A stretch of 64,000 nt of DNA, taken from NCBI GenBank assembly GCA_964467925.1, contig CAYXSX010000006.1, positions 47,568-111,567 of the forward strand. The letters run 5' to 3'. Each line of letters opens with the position of its first letter. Position 1 is the stretch's first letter. Below the pieces are notes generated by a model, which did not search any database, had not been told where the DNA came from, and saw only the letters and a list, made by a program, of their open reading frames with translations. Source of the DNA: CAYXSX01 sp964467925 (lineage in GTDB: Bacteria; Pseudomonadota; Alphaproteobacteria; Micavibrionales; Micavibrionaceae). Of the stretch, positions 34,679-44,575 are shown in pieces. The translations under genes were made by a program, and so were the position numbers.

Positions 34679-35707
34679 ATGCCCGACCCTCGATTTTTTA
34701 AAAAAGCCGGATCTTTTACATTAGGGCAGATTGCCGAATTGTCCGGTGCCTCTCTGGCGGATGGCGCGAACGCTGATTTTATGGTTGATGATGTGGCGGC
34801 GCTGGATAAAGCGGGGACCAAGGATATAAGCTTCCTTGATAATATCAAATACAAGGACCAGTTCGCCGTAACCAAAGCCGGGGCCTGCATTGTCGCCCCT
34901 GAGCTGGCCTCCCTCGCTCCGAAGGGAGTACGTGTTTTAACCTCTCCTTCTCCCTATAAATCCTACGCGGTGACAGCACAGGCTTTTTATCCGGCTGAGC
35001 AGCCCGAAGCTCCAAGTATTGCCGAAAGCGCTTGTATTCATAAAAACGCCAAAATTGGTAAGGGCAGTACTATTGGCGAAAATGCTGTGATCGACGAAAA
35101 TGCTGAGATTGGCGATCATTGCTGGATAGAATCCGGCGCGGTCATCGGGGCGGGCGTCAAAATCGGTGCGCATAGCCGCATCGGGGTTAATACCACGGTT
35201 TCTCATGCCCTAATCGGCGATCATGTGCGGCTTTACCCCGGCGTGCGCGTGGGACAGGACGGTTTCGGTTTTGCCATTGATCCTGCCGGGCATGTCAAAG
35301 TACCGCAATTGGGCCGTGTGGTGATCGAGGATCATGTGGAAATAGGCGCCAATACCTGTATTGACCGTGGGGCAGGGCCCGATACAGTCATTGGGCAAGG
35401 CACATGGATCGATAATCTGGTTCAGATCGGTCATAACGTTAAAATTGGCAAGGGCTGTATTATCGTTTCGCAGGTTGGCATTTCGGGCAGCACGGTGATT
35501 GGCAATTACGTCGCTTTGGGCGGGCAGGTCGGAATTGCGGGGCACTTGCATATAGGCGACGGCGCACAAGTAGCTGCTAAATCCGGCGTTATGCGCGACA
35601 TTCCGCCGCGCGCAGAGTATATGGGCTATCCCGCACGGCCCATGAAGGAGTTTTTGCGCCAGATTGCGCAGTTGAACCGCTTGATTAAAAAGAGAAAATC
35701 GGCTTAA
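34679..35707 (+). CDS. lpxD: UDP-3-O-acylglucosamine N-acyltransferase
   Basis: Third acyl step of lipid A synthesis. 342 residues: an N-terminal uridine-binding domain to about 110, then hexapeptide repeats of a left-handed beta helix (IGKGSTIGENAVIDENAEIG and others), with the catalytic His in NLVQIGHNVKIGKGC near 245. A short helical tail ends the chain. No strong ribosome binding site is seen before the ATG. First of lpxD-fabZ-lpxA-lpxI-lpxB. Confidence 0.96.
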   Translation: MPDPRFFKKAGSFTLGQIAELSGASLADGANADFMVDDVAALDKAGTKDISFLDNIKYKDQFAVTKAGACIVAPELASLAPKGVRVLTSPSPYKSYAVTAQAFYPAEQPEAPSIAESACIHKNAKIGKGSTIGENAVIDENAEIGDHCWIESGAVIGAGVKIGAHSRIGVNTTVSHALIGDHVRLYPGVRVGQDGFGFAIDPAGHVKVPQLGRVVIEDHVEIGANTCIDRGAGPDTVIGQGTWIDNLVQIGHNVKIGKGCIIVSQVGISGSTVIGNYVALGGQVGIAGHLHIGDGAQVAAKSGVMRDIPPRAEYMGYPARPMKEFLRQIAQLNRLIKKRKSA

Positions 35708-35738
35708 TTGGTAGTGCTGTTTTAAAAGAAGGCTGCGA

Positions 35739-36197
35739 ATGAGCAAAAACGAAAACAATCTGCCTATCGATGTTTCACGGATCATGGAAATGATACCGCA
35801 CCGTTATCCCATTCTCCTGCTGGACCGTGTGGTTGAGCTGGAGCCCGGTGAAAGCGCTGTGGGTGTAAAGAACGTCACTATCAACGAACCTCATTTTAAC
35901 GGTCATTTTCCCGGTCACCCCATTATGCCCGGCGTACTGATTATTGAGGCACTGGCACAGGCCTCTGCCGTCGTTTGCGTGGCAGCGATGGAGGGCGATC
36001 CGGCTGATAAGGTTGTATATTTCATGACCATCGATAATGCGCGCTTCAGGAAGCCTGTGGTTCCGGGCGATACGCTCTATCTGCATGTTACAAAAACCCA
36101 TTCGCGGGGACCCGTCTGGAAATTTAAGGGTGAGGCCAAAGTGGACGGAAAAATTTGTGCCGAAGCCACTTTCAGCGCCATGCTCGCAGATAAATAA
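35739..36197 (+). CDS. fabZ: 3-hydroxyacyl-ACP dehydratase FabZ
   Basis: Dehydrates 3-hydroxyacyl-ACP in fatty acid elongation, balancing supply between lipid A and phospholipid. 152 residues, hot-dog fold. The active-site motif HFNGHFPGHPIMPGVLIIEA near 49-68 holds the catalytic His and Glu. Placed between lpxD and lpxA, as usual. Confidence 0.97.
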   Translation: MSKNENNLPIDVSRIMEMIPHRYPILLLDRVVELEPGESAVGVKNVTINEPHFNGHFPGHPIMPGVLIIEALAQASAVVCVAAMEGDPADKVVYFMTIDNARFRKPVVPGDTLYLHVTKTHSRGPVWKFKGEAKVDGKICAEATFSAMLADK

Positions 36198-36273
36198 TCC
36201 TGCCTTTACCTTGTAACCATATGCAATAAAGCGTGATTTGTGGCCTGCCGCTGCAGCGTTTAAAACTGGAATC

Positions 36274-37074
36274 ATGAGTAAGAATATCCACCCCACTGCG
36301 ATTATCGAGGACGGCGCGAATATCGGCGCCAATGTTTCTGTCGGTCCCTATTGTGTGATAGGCAAAGATGTAACCTTGCACGATAATGTCACCCTGAAAT
36401 CTCATGTGGCGATTGACGGTCTGACAACCATTGGCGAGGGCACGGTTGTGTATCCCTTCGCTTCGTTGGGCAGTGCGCCGCAGGACCTCAAATACGCAGG
36501 CGAGCGTTCAGAGCTCGTTATAGGCAAAAACAATACTATCCGTGAACATGTCACCATGAATCCCGGAACGAAAGACGGCGGTATGAAGACGATCGTCGGC
36601 GATAATTGCCTTTTCATGATGGCCACGCATGTCGCGCATGATTGTGTGATCGGCAATAACGTGATCATGGCCAACAACGCCACTCTTGGCGGTCATGTCG
36701 TTGTGGGCGATCATGTTGTAATCGGCGGGCTCGCGGCCGTACACCAGTTTGTGCGTATCGGCGCGCATGCGGTGATAGGCGGCATGTCCGGTGTGGAAAA
36801 CGACATTATTCCCTATGGCCGCGTAAAGGGCGAACGCGCGCATCTGGCCGGGCTGAATCTGATCGGGCTGGAGCGCCGCGGTTTTGACAAAGATAAAATC
36901 CGCCTTTTGCAACGAGCCTATAACTCGCTTTTCGGTGATGACGGCACGCTCGAACAACGGCTTTCACAGGTGGCAAACGATTTTGCTGATGATCCTCTTG
37001 TCATGGATATGATACAATTCGCGCGAGAAAAAACGAGGTTCCCGCTATGCCAGCCCCCAAAAAAGCAAGCCTAG
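36274..37074 (+). CDS. lpxA: UDP-N-acetylglucosamine acyltransferase
   Basis: First committed lipid A step. The ATG at 36274 gives 266 residues starting MSKNIHPTAIIEDGANIG, the usual start; an upstream TTG at 36238 is in frame but adds an atypical leader. Hexapeptide repeats fill the first 190 residues, with the catalytic His in MMATHVAHDCVIGNN near 117-131. It overlaps lpxI by 28 bp. Confidence 0.96.
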   Translation: MSKNIHPTAIIEDGANIGANVSVGPYCVIGKDVTLHDNVTLKSHVAIDGLTTIGEGTVVYPFASLGSAPQDLKYAGERSELVIGKNNTIREHVTMNPGTKDGGMKTIVGDNCLFMMATHVAHDCVIGNNVIMANNATLGGHVVVGDHVVIGGLAAVHQFVRIGAHAVIGGMSGVENDIIPYGRVKGERAHLAGLNLIGLERRGFDKDKIRLLQRAYNSLFGDDGTLEQRLSQVANDFADDPLVMDMIQFAREKTRFPLCQPPKKQA

Positions 37075-37946
37075 ACGAGACAATACCGGGCGCGAATTCC
37101 CCAAAGGACCAAATTCAAAGTATCGGCGTAATCGCCGGTGGCGGTTCTTTGCCCTTACGCCTGCTCGAGGTTTGCGATGATAAAGGGATCGAGGTTTTCG
37201 TGATCGGCTTTGACGGCCAGACCGATCCGCTCACGGTAAAAGACCGCAATCATATGTGGACGCGTATCGGCGCGGCGGGACAAATCATCAAAACGCTTAA
37301 GGCGCATGAAATTTTCGATCTGGTCCTGATCGGCTCGATACGCCGTCCCACCCTTACGGAATTACGTCCCGATCTTAAAACTGCCGAATTTTTCGCCCGG
37401 ATCAGCTTGAAAGCACTCGGCGATAACAGTCTGCTTACCGCCCTACGCGAAGAGCTTGAAAGCGACGGTTTTACCATTCACGGCATCCATGAATTTGCCC
37501 AAGACCTTCTGACGGGCGAGGGCGTTTTGGGCCGGATAAAACCGACCAAGGAACAGATGGTTGATTTGGAGCGCGGGATAGAAATCTCTCAAACCCTCGG
37601 TCAGCTTGATGTAGGGCAGTGCGTGGTGGTCCAGCAAGGTATCGTTCTGGGTGTGGAGGCTGTGGAAGGCACCGACCAGCTTATTACCCGCTGCAAACAT
37701 TTAAAGCGTAAAGGCAAAGGCGGCGTTCTGGTTAAAACCTGCAAACCGCAACAGGACCGTGATTTCGATCTTCCCACTATCGGCCCCAATACCGTGCGTC
37801 TGGCCGCCGACGCCGGGCTGTCTGGAATCGCCATTCACGCGGGTCACAGCATTATTATCGAGCCTGTCGAAGTTGCAAGATTGGCGGACAAGCATAAAAT
37901 TTTCGTAACCGGCATTAGGGTCCCTGATTTCGAGGCGGAAAGATAG
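37047..37946 (+). CDS. lpxI: UDP-2,3-diacylglucosamine pyrophosphatase LpxI
   Basis: Hydrolyses UDP-2,3-diacylglucosamine to lipid X. This is the LpxI (DUF1009) type found in alphaproteobacteria, not the metallophosphatase LpxH. 299 residues; an N-terminal domain (SIGVIAGGGSLPLRLLEVCD, VLIGSIRRPTLTELRPD) and a C-terminal domain (LDVGQCVVVQQGIVLGVEA, TIGPNTVRLAADAGLSGIAI) match the family. The first 25 residues overlap the lpxA end; a later start near residue 20 is possible. Confidence 0.94.
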   Translation: MPAPKKASLDETIPGANSPKDQIQSIGVIAGGGSLPLRLLEVCDDKGIEVFVIGFDGQTDPLTVKDRNHMWTRIGAAGQIIKTLKAHEIFDLVLIGSIRRPTLTELRPDLKTAEFFARISLKALGDNSLLTALREELESDGFTIHGIHEFAQDLLTGEGVLGRIKPTKEQMVDLERGIEISQTLGQLDVGQCVVVQQGIVLGVEAVEGTDQLITRCKHLKRKGKGGVLVKTCKPQQDRDFDLPTIGPNTVRLAADAGLSGIAIHAGHSIIIEPVEVARLADKHKIFVTGIRVPDFEAER

Positions 37947-37948
37947 TC

Positions 37949-39088
37949 ATGAATATTTTTCTCGTTGCCGGTGAAGTTTCGGGAGATGTGCTGGGCGCGC
38001 AACTCATCCGCGCGATTAAAAAACAGCGCCCTGACACATCTTTTGCCGGGGTTGGTGGCGACTTGATGGCGTCGGCGGGCATGGAAATGCGCCTGCATCT
38101 CTCCAGCCTCTCGGTGATGGGGATATGGGAGGTCCTGGGAGAGCTTCGCCGCCTGCGTGATATCGTGGTCACGCTTTGCCGTGAAATCGAGGCAAATCAG
38201 CCCGAAATTGTGGTCACCGTCGATTTTCCCGACTTTAATTTTTATCTAGGTAAACAACTCAAAAAGCGTGGGCTTTATAAGGGAAAAATCGTACATTACG
38301 TCGCGCCAACCGTATGGGCATGGCGACCGGGAAGGGCGCGCAAAGTTTCTAAATTCCTCGACGGACTGATCTGCCTTTTTCCGTTCGAGCCCGCCTATTT
38401 TACCAAACACGGACTGGACGCAATCTATTGCGGCCATCCCGTGATAGAGGAAAAACTTAAACCAGATGCGGGCGAAGCATTCCGCAAGTTGCATGGCATC
38501 AAGCCGGATACGAAAACCCTCGGCCTGTTTTTTGGTAGCCGTGAAAAAGAACTGGCCAATCTGGGTGAAATACTGAAGGAAGCGGCGATGATGACCGCGG
38601 AACAGGTAAAGCCTATGGCACTCATCGTTCCGACCTTGCCGCATCTGGAATACGAAGTTTTAAAATTGACCGAAGATATGCCTGTGCCCGCCTATGTCAC
38701 CGCCGATCCGGCGAAAAAATGGGCGGCGATGCAGGCTTGTGACGCTGCGGCGGCTGTGTCTGGAACCGTAGGGCTCGAGCTTGCTTATGCGGGCGTGCCG
38801 CATATTATCGCCTATAAAATGAGCCCCTTAACATGGCTGATCGTCAAGCTGTTGGTAAAAACCAAATACGCTCATCTGGCCAATATCATGATGAAAAAGA
38901 CGGTGGTGCCTGAACTTCTTCAAACCAAATGCAATTCCGGCAATATCCGTACGGCGCTTGTGAAACTGTTCAAACAACCTAAGGCGGCAGAATTCCAAAA
39001 ACGCGCCTTTGCCAAAATCGGCACCATGCTGGGCGAAAATCCTTCCGAAAAGGCCGCCGCATTTGTGCTTAAGGTTGCAAGAAAATAA
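37949..39088 (+). CDS. lpxB: Lipid-A-disaccharide synthase
   Basis: Joins lipid X and UDP-diacylglucosamine to make the lipid A disaccharide. 379 residues, GT19 family. The start FLVAGEVSGDVLGAQLI, the stretch VAPTVWAWRPGRARKVSKF near 112 and AAAAVSGTVGLELAYAGVPH near 267 are diagnostic. Its stop faces the gltA stop only 5 bp away. Confidence 0.96.
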   Translation: MNIFLVAGEVSGDVLGAQLIRAIKKQRPDTSFAGVGGDLMASAGMEMRLHLSSLSVMGIWEVLGELRRLRDIVVTLCREIEANQPEIVVTVDFPDFNFYLGKQLKKRGLYKGKIVHYVAPTVWAWRPGRARKVSKFLDGLICLFPFEPAYFTKHGLDAIYCGHPVIEEKLKPDAGEAFRKLHGIKPDTKTLGLFFGSREKELANLGEILKEAAMMTAEQVKPMALIVPTLPHLEYEVLKLTEDMPVPAYVTADPAKKWAAMQACDAAAAVSGTVGLELAYAGVPHIIAYKMSPLTWLIVKLLVKTKYAHLANIMMKKTVVPELLQTKCNSGNIRTALVKLFKQPKAAEFQKRAFAKIGTMLGENPSEKAAAFVLKVARK

Positions 39089-39093
39089 GCTTC

Positions 39094-40470
39094 TTACTTC
39101 CGGTCTCTCAATTTGACGTATTTGCGCTTTTTCGCACCGGTATAAAGCTGGCGCGGGCGACCGATACGAAGAGAGGGCTCTTCGATCATTTCCTTCCACT
39201 GTGAAATCCACCCCACGGTTCTTGCCACGGCAAACAGCACCGTGAACATGGAGGTCGGGAAACCCATGGCGCTCAAGATAATGCCGGAATAGAAATCGAC
39301 ATTGGGGAACAGCTTGCGTTCGATAAAATAGGGGTCTTTGAGCGCAATTTTTTCCAGCTCCATGGCAAGCTCAAGGCGTGGATCTTTTACACCCAGTTCT
39401 TTCAAAACTTCGTAACAGCTATCGCGCAGAACTTCGGCGCGCGGGTCGCGGTTTTTATAAACGCGGTGACCGAATCCCATCAGACGGAAAGGATCGTTCT
39501 TGTCTTTTGCCCGCTCCAAGAATTCCGGAATATTATCCTTGTGTCCAATCTGATCGAGCATCTCCAGAACCGCCTGATTGGCGCCACCATGCGCAGGGCC
39601 CCAGAGCGAAGCGATACCGGAAGCGATACAGGCGAACGGGTTGGCTTGTGACGACCCGGCAAGACGCACTGTGGAGGTCGAGGCGTTTTGTTCATGGTCG
39701 GCATGAAGGATGAAAATCTTGTCCATTGCCTTGGCCAAAACTGGGCTGACCTTATACGGCTCCGCCGGAACCGAGAAACACATATGCAAGAAGTTTTCCG
39801 CGTAAGATAAATCATTGCGCGGGTAAACGAAGGGCTGCCCGATCGAGTATTTATAGGTCATCGCTGCCAGTGTCGGGATTTTCGCAATCAGGCGGTGAGC
39901 GGAAACTTCGCGCTGCGCCGGATCCCAAATATCAAGCGAGTCGTGATAGAAAGCGGCAAGTGCGCCAACCACGCCGCACATCACCGCCATCGGATGGGCA
40001 TCGCGCCGGAAGCCGCGATAAAAGAAATGAATCTGCTCGTGTACCATCGTGTGATAGGTGATATTCTTGATAAACGCATCCAGTTCCTTTTTCTTGGGCA
40101 AATCGCCGTAAAGCAAGACATAGGCCACTTCCATGAAAGTGCTTTTATCGGTCAACTCCTCAATTGTGTAACCACGGTGCAGAAGAACGCCTTCCTCGCC
40201 GTCGATGAATGTAAGCTCGGATTGGCAACTGCCTGTAGATGTAAAACTGGGGTCAAAAGTAAAATGGCCCGTATCGGCATAAAGCGAGCGAATATCGATC
40301 ACGTCTGGCCCCAAAGTGCCCTTAATAACCGGCAGTGTGAAACTTTCCCCTGTGCCGTTATTGGTCAGCGTAAAACTGTTTTGTTTGGATTCTGTCGCCT
40401 TGTTTTTGATGGTCTTTACCTTTTTTGCGGGCTTGGCTTTGGCTTTTGTTTTGGCGGTCGCTTTGGACAT
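39094..40470 (-). CDS. gltA: Citrate synthase
   Basis: Type II hexameric citrate synthase of the TCA cycle. The ATG at 40470 (AGGAGA about 9 nt upstream) gives 458 residues; the open frame extends further upstream only through intergenic repeat. The first 30 residues are an unusual Lys/Ala-rich leader (MSKATAKTKAKAKPAKKVKT). Conserved parts are LHRGYTIEELTDKSTFMEVA, HADHEQNASTSTVRLAGSS with an active-site His, and FRLMGFGHRVYKNRDPRAEV with the second His. It is convergent with lpxB. Confidence 0.95.
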   Translation of the reverse strand: MSKATAKTKAKAKPAKKVKTIKNKATESKQNSFTLTNNGTGESFTLPVIKGTLGPDVIDIRSLYADTGHFTFDPSFTSTGSCQSELTFIDGEEGVLLHRGYTIEELTDKSTFMEVAYVLLYGDLPKKKELDAFIKNITYHTMVHEQIHFFYRGFRRDAHPMAVMCGVVGALAAFYHDSLDIWDPAQREVSAHRLIAKIPTLAAMTYKYSIGQPFVYPRNDLSYAENFLHMCFSVPAEPYKVSPVLAKAMDKIFILHADHEQNASTSTVRLAGSSQANPFACIASGIASLWGPAHGGANQAVLEMLDQIGHKDNIPEFLERAKDKNDPFRLMGFGHRVYKNRDPRAEVLRDSCYEVLKELGVKDPRLELAMELEKIALKDPYFIERKLFPNVDFYSGIILSAMGFPTSMFTVLFAVARTVGWISQWKEMIEEPSLRIGRPRQLYTGAKKRKYVKLRDRK

Positions 40471-40565
40471 GGTGCTGTATTCTCCTGAACAGGAAGTGAT
40501 GGATGTTGCGATGCAACGTCTCAAGAGGATACGCTCAAAACGGTCGAAAATCAATGATGCCCCTT

Positions 40566-40678
40566 TGTCATTCTGAAGGCGAATACCTGAAGAATCTATT
40601 CTTTTAAAAATGTCATCCCGGACTTGATCCGGGATCTGGTGCCGCAAACCACTAGATTCCGGCTTGCGCCGGAATGAC
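40566..40678. repeat. Palindromic elements in the gltX-gltA spacer
   Basis: A full element runs from GTCATCCCGGACTTGATCCG (40612) to CGCCGGAATGAC (ending 40678) and forms two adjacent hairpins. Before it, 40567-40598 is a half element beginning GTCATTCTGAAGGCGAATAC. Together they fill most of the 257-bp spacer; the rest should hold the gltA promoter, which was not located. Confidence 0.75.
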
Positions 40679-40727
40679 AGCTTTGTTGTTATTATATCCT
40701 CCGCTTGCGCTCATGATGATCTAGGAG

Positions 40728-42113
40728 TCAAACATCCAACGCCGCACGAACGCGTGCGCATGTTTCCTCGCGGCCCATGATGGCGCAGGCATCGAAAATC
40801 GTTACCGACGATCCACGCCCCGTTACGGCGCCGCGCAGAGGCATGGCGACTTTGCCGAGCTTACCCTCATAATGGCTTTGCGCAACCGACTGGCACAGCG
40901 CCTTGATATTGTCCGCCGTAAAATCGTTCAGATTCTCCAGCCCGTCCAGCAGCAATTTCAGCACATTTTTATCGGCAATCAACTCGCGCGCTTTTTCATC
41001 GTAATCCAGCGGCAGGGTCTTGACATAGAACGAAGCCTCCCGGGCAAAGTCAATCAGGGTTTTGGATTTATCCTTCAGCTCTTCGATATGGGCGCCAATC
41101 CAGCCCTTTGCACGTTCGTCCGGCTTAGGCTCAAAAAACGGTTCGCTTTGTTCCAACAGGCGTTCGGCGCTGGCTTCCTTGATATAATGCGCGTTCAAAC
41201 TTTCCAGCTTGGCAAAATCAAACCGCGCCGGAGATTGCTGTACGTGTTCAAGATTAAACCATTCAATAGCCTGATCGCGCGGAATAATCTCGTCATTGCC
41301 GTGGCTCCAACCCAGTCGCAGCAGGTAATTACACATTGCCTCGGGCAAATATCCCATCTCGCGGTATTCCTCCACGCTCGCCGCGCCGTGACGTTTTGAC
41401 ATCTTCGATCCGTCGGGCCCTAAAATCATGGGCAAATGCGCGTATACCGGTTTATTCCAGCCCATGGAATCGTAAATAATGTTTTGGCGAAATGTGTTAT
41501 TCAAATGGTCGTCGCCTCGGATAACATGCGTCACGCCCATATCATTGTCGTCCACCACCACCGAGAGCATATAAGTCGGTGTGCCGTCGGAGCGCAGCAG
41601 GATAAAATCGTCGAGTTGTTCATTATTCACCGTGACATCGCCCTGCACCTGGTCATGAACCGTAGATGAACCTTCAAACGGTGCTTTGATCCTGATCACA
41701 GGGTTCACACCCTCTGGCGGTTTTTGCTTGGAATCGCGCCAGCGGCGGTCATAGGCGACCGGGCGGCCCTCTTTACGTGCGGCTTCGCGCATTTCTTCCA
41801 GCTCCTCCTGCGAACAGTAACATTCATAGGCCTTCCCGGTCGCGAGTAATTCCCGCGCGACTTGCGCATGGCGTTCGCGCTGCTCGAACTGGGAAACGAT
41901 ATCGCCGTCCCAGTCGAATTCCAGCCAGTGCATGGCGTTGATCAGCGCTGTGACCGCCTCTTCGGAATGGCGCGCGCGGTCGGTGTCTTCGATACGGAAC
42001 AGCATCTTGCCGCCGTGTTTTTTTGCGTACAGCCAGTTAAACAGCGCAACACGCGCCGTGCCGATATGCATAAATCCTGTGGGGGAGGGTGGAAACCTTG
42101 TAACGACGCTCAT
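40728..42113 (-). CDS. gltX: Glutamyl-tRNA synthetase
   Basis: Class I synthetase charging tRNA-Glu, 461 residues. The HIGH-type motif is PPSPTGFMHIGTARVALFNW at the N-terminus and the KMSKS-type motif is GSKMSKRHGAASV near 237. A C-terminal anticodon-binding domain follows. Alphaproteobacteria often have two GltX copies and one may be non-discriminating for tRNA-Gln; that cannot be told here. It is divergent from comEC over 59 bp. Confidence 0.95.
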   Translation of the reverse strand: MSVVTRFPPSPTGFMHIGTARVALFNWLYAKKHGGKMLFRIEDTDRARHSEEAVTALINAMHWLEFDWDGDIVSQFEQRERHAQVARELLATGKAYECYCSQEELEEMREAARKEGRPVAYDRRWRDSKQKPPEGVNPVIRIKAPFEGSSTVHDQVQGDVTVNNEQLDDFILLRSDGTPTYMLSVVVDDNDMGVTHVIRGDDHLNNTFRQNIIYDSMGWNKPVYAHLPMILGPDGSKMSKRHGAASVEEYREMGYLPEAMCNYLLRLGWSHGNDEIIPRDQAIEWFNLEHVQQSPARFDFAKLESLNAHYIKEASAERLLEQSEPFFEPKPDERAKGWIGAHIEELKDKSKTLIDFAREASFYVKTLPLDYDEKARELIADKNVLKLLLDGLENLNDFTADNIKALCQSVAQSHYEGKLGKVAMPLRGAVTGRGSSVTIFDACAIMGREETCARVRAALDV

Positions 42114-42172
42114 TTTTTAAAGACTGCTCTTTTCCTCGTGAGTTTTTATCCTGCTCATCTTATAACGGTTTG

Positions 42173-44317
42173 ATGGCCCTTACACCAGACTTGAAACGCA
42201 CGAATTTCGCGCCCCTGTTCGAAACGCTCGCCGTATGGCTGGCGGGTCAGCTTGTGTTGCAAAAACAGCAGTTGTTTTTATGGGTGCCCGTGATCTTTGC
42301 GCTCGGTATCGGGTTTTATTTTCTCCTGCCCTCCGAACCGCCGCTAGTGCTGGGCATGCTCGTTACCGCCATATTCGCCGTGGCGGTGTTTCTTACCTCA
42401 CCCTCCCGCGAAAAATCCGCCACCATGCAGGGACTTTGGCTGGTGCTTTGCGGCGGGCTTTTGATATCCGGCGGTTCTCTGGCGGCAACTTACCGCACGC
42501 AAAGCATCGCCGCGCCGATGATCACCAAAAAGCTCGGCCCTGTGAGCGTAGAGGGCACCGTCTCCTCTACCGAGGATCTGGGGGAAGGGGAAACGGGGAT
42601 GCGTATTTTACTCTCGCACCTCACCATAGAGCGCCTTGCCCCTGACGAAACGCCGCGAACCGTACGCCTGAAGCTGCGCAAAAGCGCCAATGTAAAAGTG
42701 GGGCAGCGCATTCGCGTGCTGGCGATGCTCAACCCGCCGTCAGATCCCTCAATCCCCGGCGGCTTTGATTTTCAACGCTATGCGTTTTTCAAGGGCATCG
42801 GGGCGGTCGGCTTTATCTATAACGAGCCGGAAATATTGCAGGAGCCGAAAACTTACGGCTTTTACGGCTTAGTGGAGCGCCTGCGCCAGAATGTGGCTGA
42901 GCGTATAGAGCTTGCCACGCATTACCCTGAAGCCGGAATTATCACCGCACTTGTCACCGGCAAGCGGGCCGCCATATCGGAAGGGGATTATCAAGCCATC
43001 CGCGATGCCGGCCTTGCCCATATGCTGGCCATTTCCGGGCTTCACGTAGGGCTTTTCTCGACCGTGTTCTTCTTTTTCTGCCGCCTGATTATGGCCGCCA
43101 TACCGGGTTTTGCCCTTAATCATCCGATCAAGAAATATGCCGCCGTGATCGGCATGGCCGCGGCGATTTTTTATATGCTTCTGGCGGGTTCCACCATTCC
43201 GGCGCAACGCGCGGCGATGATGAGCGGGATTGTGTTTCTCGCCGTTATTCTCGACCGCTCGCCGTTATCCCTGCGGCTTGTCGCTTTCGCCGCCTTTACC
43301 GTGCTGGTCTTTTCGCCCGAAAGCCTGACTTCGGCCAGTTTTCAGATGTCGTTTGCTGCCGTGACCGCACTTGTCGTGTTTTTCGATGCGATCCGCGAAC
43401 AATGGTCGAACTGGTACAGTGGCTCCGGCCTTTTGCGCCGCGGGGCGCTTTATTTTCTCGGCGTCTGTCTGACTACGGTTATTGCTACGTGCGCCACAGC
43501 GCCCTTCGCCCTGTTTCATTTTCAGCAACTCGGCCTTTACGCGCTTCTTTCCAACTTTGTAGCCGTGCCGCTGCTGGCCTTTGTCATCATGCCCTTTGCC
43601 GTGTTGGCCCTTATTATCATGCCTTTGGGGTTTGAGGCGTTTCCGCTCGCCGCCGTGTCATGGGGCGTTAATGGGGTGCTGGAAATCGCGCACTGGACCG
43701 CGGAGATGGAGGGGGCCGTACTGCACGTCACGCTCTGGCCCCTTAGCGGGCTTGTCATGATTGTGATTGCAGCGATTATATTAATGCTGGTGAGGGGGCC
43801 GTTAAAATTCGCCGCCCTTCTTCCTTTTACGGCGGCTGTAATTTTGATCGCCGCTTACTGCCCGCCCGACATTCTGATTTCGGGAAATCAGGAACTGATC
43901 GGCTATAGCGAGGCGCCCGGTCATTTATCAATTTCGACCAAGCGCCGCGAGCGGTTCACGGCAGAAAACTGGGAACGCGCCTACGGGCTGGAGGAGGGAT
44001 CGGCGAAAAAATGGCCGAATGAAGGGCAAACCGCGTTCGGCATGATCTGTGCGGAGGAAGGCTGCCGCTTGCAGCGCGGCCCCTTTAAAATCGCTTTTTC
44101 CCGTTCGGTTTACAGCCACGACGAAGATTGTGTCTGGGCCGATATATTGATCGCTCCCGACCCGGTGGAAAAGCAAAACTGCGCTTCCCCCGTTATTATC
44201 GATAAATTCGATACGTGGAAATTCGGCGCGCATGGTATCTGGCTGGAAGAGGGTAATAAGTCCGTTATAAAACGCGTGGAAGATCTACGTGGAAACCGCC
44301 CTTGGACGCAAAGGTAA
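42173..44317 (+). CDS. comEC: ComEC/Rec2 family DNA-uptake channel protein
   Basis: Polytopic membrane protein of the competence family that forms the inner-membrane DNA channel. 714 residues. It has an N-terminal DUF4131-type region, then the ComEC core with DAGLAHMLAISGLHVGLFST near 280 and the helix bundle to about 560. The C-terminal 150 residues (WERAYGLEEGSAKKWPNEGQ) are not an intact metallo-beta-lactamase domain, as is usual for alphaproteobacterial ComEC. The ATG at 42173 was preferred over the TTG three bases earlier. Whether the cell is transformable is not shown. Confidence 0.88.
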   Translation: MALTPDLKRTNFAPLFETLAVWLAGQLVLQKQQLFLWVPVIFALGIGFYFLLPSEPPLVLGMLVTAIFAVAVFLTSPSREKSATMQGLWLVLCGGLLISGGSLAATYRTQSIAAPMITKKLGPVSVEGTVSSTEDLGEGETGMRILLSHLTIERLAPDETPRTVRLKLRKSANVKVGQRIRVLAMLNPPSDPSIPGGFDFQRYAFFKGIGAVGFIYNEPEILQEPKTYGFYGLVERLRQNVAERIELATHYPEAGIITALVTGKRAAISEGDYQAIRDAGLAHMLAISGLHVGLFSTVFFFFCRLIMAAIPGFALNHPIKKYAAVIGMAAAIFYMLLAGSTIPAQRAAMMSGIVFLAVILDRSPLSLRLVAFAAFTVLVFSPESLTSASFQMSFAAVTALVVFFDAIREQWSNWYSGSGLLRRGALYFLGVCLTTVIATCATAPFALFHFQQLGLYALLSNFVAVPLLAFVIMPFAVLALIIMPLGFEAFPLAAVSWGVNGVLEIAHWTAEMEGAVLHVTLWPLSGLVMIVIAAIILMLVRGPLKFAALLPFTAAVILIAAYCPPDILISGNQELIGYSEAPGHLSISTKRRERFTAENWERAYGLEEGSAKKWPNEGQTAFGMICAEEGCRLQRGPFKIAFSRSVYSHDEDCVWADILIAPDPVEKQNCASPVIIDKFDTWKFGAHGIWLEEGNKSVIKRVEDLRGNRPWTQR

Positions 44318-44348
44318 AATGATTTATTGATAAAAAGAACCCAATTTT

Positions 44349-44536
44349 GTCATCCCTGCCAAGCTCAGCGCGTGCGGGGATCCGGATGCCCACACGGGGG
44401 CGGGCATGATAATTTTAAAAAAGCATTCGCCCCTAAGTAATCACGGACAGTCTTACCCGCTTAGCAATGTATCCCGGTACACCAGGCTACGCGGAAGCGA
44501 AGGTTCAGCTTCGCCCAAGAGAGAACCCGGGATGAC
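44349..44536. repeat. Composite palindromic element between comEC and lexA
   Basis: Begins GTCATCCCTGCC and ends CCGGGATGAC. It contains the internal stretch GGGGGCGGGCATGAT and ACAGTCTT, which also occur in the repeat at 48841-48922, so the two share a family. It lies between convergent comEC and lexA. Nothing gene-like is seen in this 258-bp spacer. Confidence 0.7.
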
Positions 44537-44575
44537 ATTAAAAATTCTTACTTTTTATCTCTTCCCTCTTACCAC

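Noticed and set aside
40471..40647. Upstream extension of gltA
   Set aside because: It runs through intergenic and repeat sequence; the ATG at 40470 has a good AGGAGA site.
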